From Methanomassiliicoccales archaeon (lineage in GTDB: Archaea; Thermoplasmatota; Thermoplasmata; Methanomassiliicoccales; UBA472), in NCBI GenBank assembly GCA_013329565.1, contig DUJZ01000102.1:1-6058 (forward strand): DNA of 6,058 bases, given 5' to 3'. The position numbers were made by a program, and so were the translations under genes. Each line of letters starts with the position of its first letter. Position 1 is the stretch's first letter. Below, piece by piece: positions 1-6,058 of this stretch. The notes under the pieces are model-generated. The model saw only the letters and a program-made list of their open reading frames with translations. It was not told the DNA's origin and made no database searches.

Positions 1-3244
<3,244 letters not shown>

Positions 3245-3246
3245 AC

Positions 3247-3675
3247 ATGACTACTGAGATCACCTTTACAGAGGATACCCTGCGCTACATCAGCCTTTTT
3301 GAGAAGATCACCAAGGCGAGGGTGCGGGACTGCATGGAGACCGAGGAGAAGCTTGTCTACGTCGTAGACCCCGGCCAGGCCAACCGCGCGGTTGGCAAGG
3401 CGGGCGAGAACGTGATCAAGCTCAAGAACACCACCGGCAAGAACATCCAGGTCGTGGAGTTCTCCGACGACGCGGAGACGTTCATCAAGAACGTGTTCTA
3501 CAACTACGGGCCGGAGAAGGTGGAGATCGAGACCCGCGGTAACATCGTTCACGCCACCGTTACCGTCGACCCGGCCGTCAAGGGACGGGCCATCGGCAAG
3601 AACGGCAAGAACCTGAAGATAGCCCGGGACCTGGTCAACCGGCACCACAACGTGCAGAGCATCTCGGTGGCCTAG
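3247..3675 (+). CDS. nusA: Archaeal NusA-like transcription factor, two KH domains
   Basis: A 142-residue protein made of two KH RNA-binding domains, the usual short archaeal NusA that lacks the S1 and NTD regions of bacterial NusA. KH1 carries the GxxG loop at residues 50-53 in AVGKAGENVIKLKN. KH2 carries it at 117-120 in RAIGKNGKNLKIARDL. The family is assigned to transcription elongation or termination because of its homology and its conserved place behind the RNAP genes; its exact role in archaea is less settled. The ATG at 3247 begins 2 nt after the rpl30e stop with no clear Shine-Dalgarno site, so translation is probably coupled. The frame is open further upstream, inside rpl30e, but the protein similarity begins at this ATG. 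The TAG stop lies within a CTAG shared with the stop of the opposite-strand gene. Confidence 0.95.
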   Translation: MTTEITFTEDTLRYISLFEKITKARVRDCMETEEKLVYVVDPGQANRAVGKAGENVIKLKNTTGKNIQVVEFSDDAETFIKNVFYNYGPEKVEIETRGNIVHATVTVDPAVKGRAIGKNGKNLKIARDLVNRHHNVQSISVA

Positions 3676-4733
3676 TTCAACGGCTGCCGCTCGACCTCTA
3701 GCCGGTCCGCGGTCGGGTATTCCTCGACCAGATAGCAGCGGAACGGCAAGACGGCGGCAAGGCCCTCCAGCACCCAGGAGGCCACCTCCAACCTCTTCCT
3801 CTTTTCATCCAACCTGAACAGCTCGGGCGGCACCTCCTGCTCCTCCAACGAACGGACGGCCTCCTCGAGGTCGTCCGTCTCTATCACTCCGAGCAGCACC
3901 ATTCCCTCCGAGGTGATCAGGTCCATCGGCCTTGCCGTCCGCTTGGCCCTTCTCTTGAGGCGTTCGCGAAGCTGCACCTGGTCCTTGAAGCTGGAGGAAC
4001 AGAAGTGCACCGGTACGATGTCACCGACCTCCTCCATCACCTGCCAGGAGGTCTCCATGCTGCCCTGCATGGCGCTCGAAACGTCGGAACGTACGTGAAA
4101 GTTCCTGCCGAGCAGCGCCTGGCAGTTGGTCTCGGAAACCTCCAGCTCGTTCAGGTTGACGAAGGCCAGTCCGATATCGGCGGCGTGCCGGCATATGGAA
4201 AGCAATCCCTCCAGCTCCCCGGGTACCGCGGGCACTTCGAAGCCCACCTTCATGTCCAGGCCTTTTACGGCCTCAGCTATCCCGAGCTCCTCCAGTTCAC
4301 CCCATCGCTCGATCGGGGGGTGCAGCCTCAGCTCGTCCAGCCCCGCCTCCTGCAATCTAAGGAACCTCTCGCGGTCCACCGTAGCGGTGTAGAGGTGGAT
4401 GTGATGTCCGGCTCCGAAGCGCTCCTTCAGCAGACGGATGTAGCGGACCGTCCGGTCCATGACCAGCAGCGGGTCCCCGCCGGTGATCCCCGTTCCCCTC
4501 GCCCCGATGGCCTCGGCCTCGCCAATTACGTCCTCGTCCGCGCTGACCAGGAGCTCATTGGCGTAGACCACGTCCTTTCCCTTCTTCGCTCCGGACAGGG
4601 GGCAGTAGTAGCAGGATTCCCCGCACATGCCGGTGACCAGAAGCACCATCTTGGCCCCCTTGCGGCACAGGCGGCAGCCTCGGGATAGCCGTTTGGTGTA
4701 GCAGGACGACGATTCCATGGGGATGGGGCGCAT
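3672..4733 (-). CDS. Uncharacterised radical SAM protein (COG2108-like, related to pyruvate formate-lyase activating enzyme)
   Basis: Predicted 353-residue soluble iron-sulfur enzyme that should cleave S-adenosylmethionine; the substrate is unknown. The radical SAM cluster motif is C37-x3-C41-x2-C44 (CGESCYYC, cluster codons near 4625-4602). A glycine-rich SAM-binding segment TGITGGDP follows at residues 81-88, and strand motifs HIHLYTATV, GLDELRLHPP and FVNLNELEVS fit a TIM-barrel-like core. An extra N-terminal group (C11, then C20-x2-C23 in GCRLC) precedes the core, and a further Cys sits in VHFCSS (C245). From recall, this architecture matches archaeal proteins annotated as COG2108; I assign the family but no function. 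The frame stays open upstream to beyond 5100, but that part is antisense to pyrF and is rejected. ATG at 4733 is preferred; ATG at 4718 (348 residues) is possible. Only a poorly spaced AGAGGGG precedes the former, so the mRNA may be leaderless. The gene converges on nusA and diverges from pyrF. Confidence 0.85.
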   Translation of the reverse strand: MRPIPMESSSCYTKRLSRGCRLCRKGAKMVLLVTGMCGESCYYCPLSGAKKGKDVVYANELLVSADEDVIGEAEAIGARGTGITGGDPLLVMDRTVRYIRLLKERFGAGHHIHLYTATVDRERFLRLQEAGLDELRLHPPIERWGELEELGIAEAVKGLDMKVGFEVPAVPGELEGLLSICRHAADIGLAFVNLNELEVSETNCQALLGRNFHVRSDVSSAMQGSMETSWQVMEEVGDIVPVHFCSSSFKDQVQLRERLKRRAKRTARPMDLITSEGMVLLGVIETDDLEEAVRSLEEQEVPPELFRLDEKRKRLEVASWVLEGLAAVLPFRCYLVEEYPTADRLEVERQPLN

Positions 4734-4754
4734 GGCCCCTCTACGGGCAAGGGC

Positions 4755-4763
4755 GAACTTAAC
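4755..4763 (-). promoter_or_regulatory. Possible TATA-like element for the radical SAM gene
   Basis: Read on the - strand, GTTAAGTTC forms an A/T-rich island in GC-rich DNA, centred about 26 nt before the ATG at 4733. Archaeal TATA boxes lie about 25 nt upstream of the transcription start, so this placement would give a leaderless or nearly leaderless mRNA. The match to a TATA consensus is weak. The alternative is the reverse strand of the A/T-rich stretch at 4778-4789, which would give a leader of about 25 nt. Confidence 0.3.
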
Positions 4764-4777
4764 GCTTGCCCATGGCA

Positions 4778-4789
4778 AAATCCTAAATC
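4778..4789 (+). promoter_or_regulatory. Possible TATA-like element for pyrF
   Basis: AAATCCTAAATC is the most A/T-rich stretch upstream of pyrF, about 30-40 nt before its ATG at 4818. A start site about 25 nt downstream would fall near 4808-4812, leaving a leader of only a few bases. A short AGGGA (4809-4813) sits 4 nt before the ATG and might serve as a weak ribosome-binding site if the leader is long enough. The consensus match is only moderate. Confidence 0.35.
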
Positions 4790-4817
4790 GGCGAGGAACG
4801 TTGGCATCAGGGATAGC

Positions 4818-5468
4818 ATGAGGAAGGATAGCAGGGTCATACTCGCGCTGGACGAGGTGCGGCCGGAGAGGGCGTTCAAGGTCGCGGAACAGGTCTCCGA
4901 CCTGGTGGACGCCATAAAGATCAACTGGCCCCTGGTGCTGGCGACGTCTCCAGACACCATCACCCGTTTGTCGAAGATGGCCCCGATCATCTGCGACTTC
5001 AAGGTGGCCGACATCCCGAGCACCGTCTCGCTCATCGTTTCTCAGGCAGTGCAGCGCGGCGCGGAGGGGGTCATCGTGCACGGCTTCACCGGAAGCGATT
5101 CGGTGAAGGCCGCGGTGGAGGCCGCTGACGGACGAAAGATCTTCGTGGTCACCGAGATGTCCCATCCCGGCGGAGCGGAGTACACCGCCCCGGTCGCCGA
5201 GTCCTTGGCGAAAATGGCGGTTGATTGCGGCGCGGCAGGGATCATCGCCCCGGCCACCCGCCCGGAGAGGGTGGCGGTGCTCAGGAAGATCGTAGGGGAC
5301 CTGCTCATCCTATCCCCCGGGGTGGGCGCGCAGGGCGGCAGCGCCTCGGCCACCTTGGAAAAAGGAGCGGATTACGTCATCGTAGGACGCAGCATCTACG
5401 GGGCGGAGGACCCGCGCTCCGCCGCTCTGCAGGTGGTGAAAGAGGCCAAGGCGGCGCGTCCCCGATGA
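4818..5468 (+). CDS. pyrF: Orotidine 5'-phosphate decarboxylase
   Basis: Converts OMP to UMP with loss of CO2, the last step of de novo pyrimidine synthesis in the cytoplasm. The protein has 216 residues, typical of the short archaeal class. The TIM-barrel active site is complete: D12 in ILALD, K34 in IKIN, the catalytic D60-x-K62-x2-D65-I66 array in CDFKVADI, S115 in TEMSHPGG, the phosphate-binding loop SPGVGAQGG (166-174), and G190-R191 in VIVGRSIY. These match by position the residues known from the Methanothermobacter enzyme. The ATG at 4818 gives a start just before the first barrel strand, as expected. The gene stands alone, diverging from the radical SAM gene with 84 bp between the starts. 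It is followed by a 119-bp gap before aglB, so it is probably monocistronic. No other pyrimidine gene is in the window. Confidence 0.97.
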   Translation: MRKDSRVILALDEVRPERAFKVAEQVSDLVDAIKINWPLVLATSPDTITRLSKMAPIICDFKVADIPSTVSLIVSQAVQRGAEGVIVHGFTGSDSVKAAVEAADGRKIFVVTEMSHPGGAEYTAPVAESLAKMAVDCGAAGIIAPATRPERVAVLRKIVGDLLILSPGVGAQGGSASATLEKGADYVIVGRSIYGAEDPRSAALQVVKEAKAARPR

Positions 5469-5495
5469 GGCGAAATATCGGTTCCGACGCGGTTA

Positions 5496-5518
5496 GCCAG
5501 ATGCCTCTTTTTACTGGC
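5496..5518 (+). terminator. Possible transcription terminator after pyrF
   Basis: A T-rich run (TCTTTTT, 5506-5512) about 40 nt past the pyrF stop is the only T5 tract in this intergenic region, and archaeal RNAP can stop at such tracts without a hairpin. It is flanked by a 5-bp inverted repeat, GCCAG at 5496-5500 and CTGGC at 5514-5518, so the T run would lie in the loop rather than after a stem. That is not a classical intrinsic terminator shape. The next gene has its own promoter just downstream, which supports a transcript end here. Confidence 0.4.
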
Positions 5519-5524
5519 CTGGGT

Positions 5525-5542
5525 CGAACCAACGTATTTATA
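5525..5542 (+). promoter_or_regulatory. Promoter of aglB: TATA box with upstream BRE position
   Basis: TATTTATA at 5535-5542 is a strong archaeal TATA box standing out from GC-rich DNA. The CGAACCAACG just before it occupies the TFB-recognition (BRE) position but is only a partial match. Initiation about 25 nt downstream of the box centre would fall near 5561-5566, leaving a leader of about 22-27 nt that still contains the Shine-Dalgarno site at 5574-5579. This is the best promoter candidate in the window. Confidence 0.7.
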
Positions 5543-5543
5543 C

Positions 5544-5572
5544 GGGGTGCGTTATCAGTTGCTAATCACCCC
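5544..5572 (+). repeat. Inverted repeat between the aglB TATA box and ribosome-binding site
   Basis: GGGGTG (5544-5549) and CACCCC (5567-5572) are perfect 6-bp inverted arms separated by 17 bases. The repeat begins one base after the TATA box and spans the predicted transcription start. Because the left arm would lie outside the mRNA, it would more likely act as a DNA site for a dimeric regulator than as an RNA hairpin. The arms are short and G/C-rich, so chance is a real alternative. Confidence 0.3.
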
Positions 5573-5573
5573 A

Positions 5574-5579
5574 GAGGAG
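5574..5579 (+). promoter_or_regulatory. Shine-Dalgarno site for aglB
   Basis: GAGGAG lies 8 nt upstream of the ATG at 5588, within normal spacing. It supports this start and shows that the gene uses a leadered mRNA. Confidence 0.7.
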
Positions 5580-5587
5580 ACTAACTA

Positions 5588-6058
5588 ATGGCAACGAAGC
5601 AGGAGGGGTCCAGTCAACCTACTGACAAGCAGCGCTCTCTTTCGTTGTCCAATTTCTCTCGGAACCTCAAGGATTCTTGGATCGGAAGAAATTGGCAAAC
5701 CGTGCTGTTATTGGCAATGATGGTGTTCCTGGCCTTGTTCGTCAGGAGCTATTTCGGATTTTCCACTTCGGTGGACAACGGCTACCTGGTCTCAGGTGGC
5801 TCTGACTCTTACTATCACATGAGGGTCATCGACCACGCGGTGGCAACTGGGGACCACCTGGTGTGGGATGACATGCTCAACTATCCGAACGGAATGAGGA
5901 ACCCCCGCCCGCCGCTTTACGACTGGTCAGTAGCGGTCGTCGGAATGCTCCTCAGTACGATCACCGGACTGGCGGTAACTGACGCTGTCGGTCTTTCCCT
6001 GGTGTTCTCCACCGCGGTGTGGGGAGCGCTAACGGTCATCCCGGTCTACATGCTGGGC
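5588..6058 (+). CDS. aglB: STT3/AglB-type oligosaccharyltransferase, N-terminal part, 3'-truncated by window edge
   Basis: Catalytic subunit of archaeal protein N-glycosylation. It moves a glycan from a dolichol-linked carrier to Asn in N-x-S/T sequons on the outer face of the membrane. The frame is open for all 157 codons from the ATG at 5588, which is set by a good ribosome-binding site. Residues 1-35 are hydrophilic and rich in Ser and basic residues, predicted cytosolic. The first membrane segment is about 36-56. A large outer loop follows with GGSDSYYHMR (70-79), where D73 matches the first DxD-like catalytic/metal motif of STT3 proteins, and then the family-typical YPNGMRNPRPPLYDW (99-113). 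Further membrane segments are at about 113-130 and 135-155. The second DxD motif and the C-terminal WWDYG sequon-binding domain would lie beyond the window, so completeness cannot be judged. It appears to be transcribed from its own promoter. Confidence 0.88.
   Translation, partial: MATKQEGSSQPTDKQRSLSLSNFSRNLKDSWIGRNWQTVLLLAMMVFLALFVRSYFGFSTSVDNGYLVSGGSDSYYHMRVIDHAVATGDHLVWDDMLNYPNGMRNPRPPLYDWSVAVVGMLLSTITGLAVTDAVGLSLVFSTAVWGALTVIPVYMLG

Noticed and set aside
4005..4688. 227-codon open frame on the + strand opposite the radical SAM gene
   Set aside because: The opposite strand encodes clear radical SAM motifs in this interval. The + frame has no recognisable domain and is explained by GC-rich codon bias.
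4734..5165. Upstream extension of the radical SAM frame on the - strand
   Set aside because: This part is antisense to pyrF, whose active-site residues are all present, and its translation shows no family similarity. The protein similarity begins near the ATG at 4733.
5225..5584. Open frame on the + strand overlapping the end of pyrF and the aglB leader
   Set aside because: It runs out of frame through pyrF codons, giving an Arg/Gly-rich product, and covers the aglB promoter. It has no ribosome-binding site or recognisable domain.

Overview
This window looks like a piece of an archaeal chromosome, GC-rich and most likely from a euryarchaeon. The evidence is the split RNA polymerase largest subunit (rpoA1 then rpoA2), followed by ribosomal protein L30e and a two-KH NusA. 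An archaeal-type OMP decarboxylase, an STT3/AglB-type oligosaccharyltransferase and archaeal TATA-like promoter elements agree with this. A lineage in or near Thermoplasmatota, such as a Methanomassiliicoccales-like organism, is my guess from the overall protein character; nothing in the window proves it.

Layout. Positions 1-3675 on the + strand are the distal part of the RNA polymerase operon: rpoA1 (5'-truncated by the window edge), rpoA2, rpl30e and nusA. They are tightly packed, with a 1-bp overlap, a 4-bp overlap and a 2-bp gap, so they are probably co-transcribed and translationally coupled. On the - strand, 4733-3672 encodes a radical SAM protein of an uncharacterised archaeal family. 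It converges on nusA so closely that the two stop codons share one CTAG palindrome. An 84-bp divergent promoter region separates it from pyrF (4818-5468, +). A 119-bp intergenic region then carries a possible pyrF terminator, a strong TATA box, an inverted repeat and a Shine-Dalgarno site. These precede the start of an aglB/STT3 oligosaccharyltransferase gene that runs off the right edge.

How the genes work together. The first four are information-processing genes: the RNAP catalytic centre (Mg loop, bridge helix and trigger loop are all visible), a ribosomal protein and a transcription factor. pyrF makes UMP, the last step of de novo pyrimidine synthesis. AglB transfers lipid-linked glycans to proteins at the membrane. 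The radical SAM gene has no functional tie to its neighbours that I can see. The window is mostly conserved housekeeping sequence. I see no mobile element, CRISPR array, tRNA or rRNA, and no convincing new defence or biosynthetic system. The items most worth a second look are the roughly 100-residue N-terminal helix-hairpin-helix-plus-basic-linker extension of RpoA2, the uncharacterised radical SAM protein with extra N-terminal cysteines, and the shared-stop convergent end of the RNAP operon, where rps12 might have been expected.
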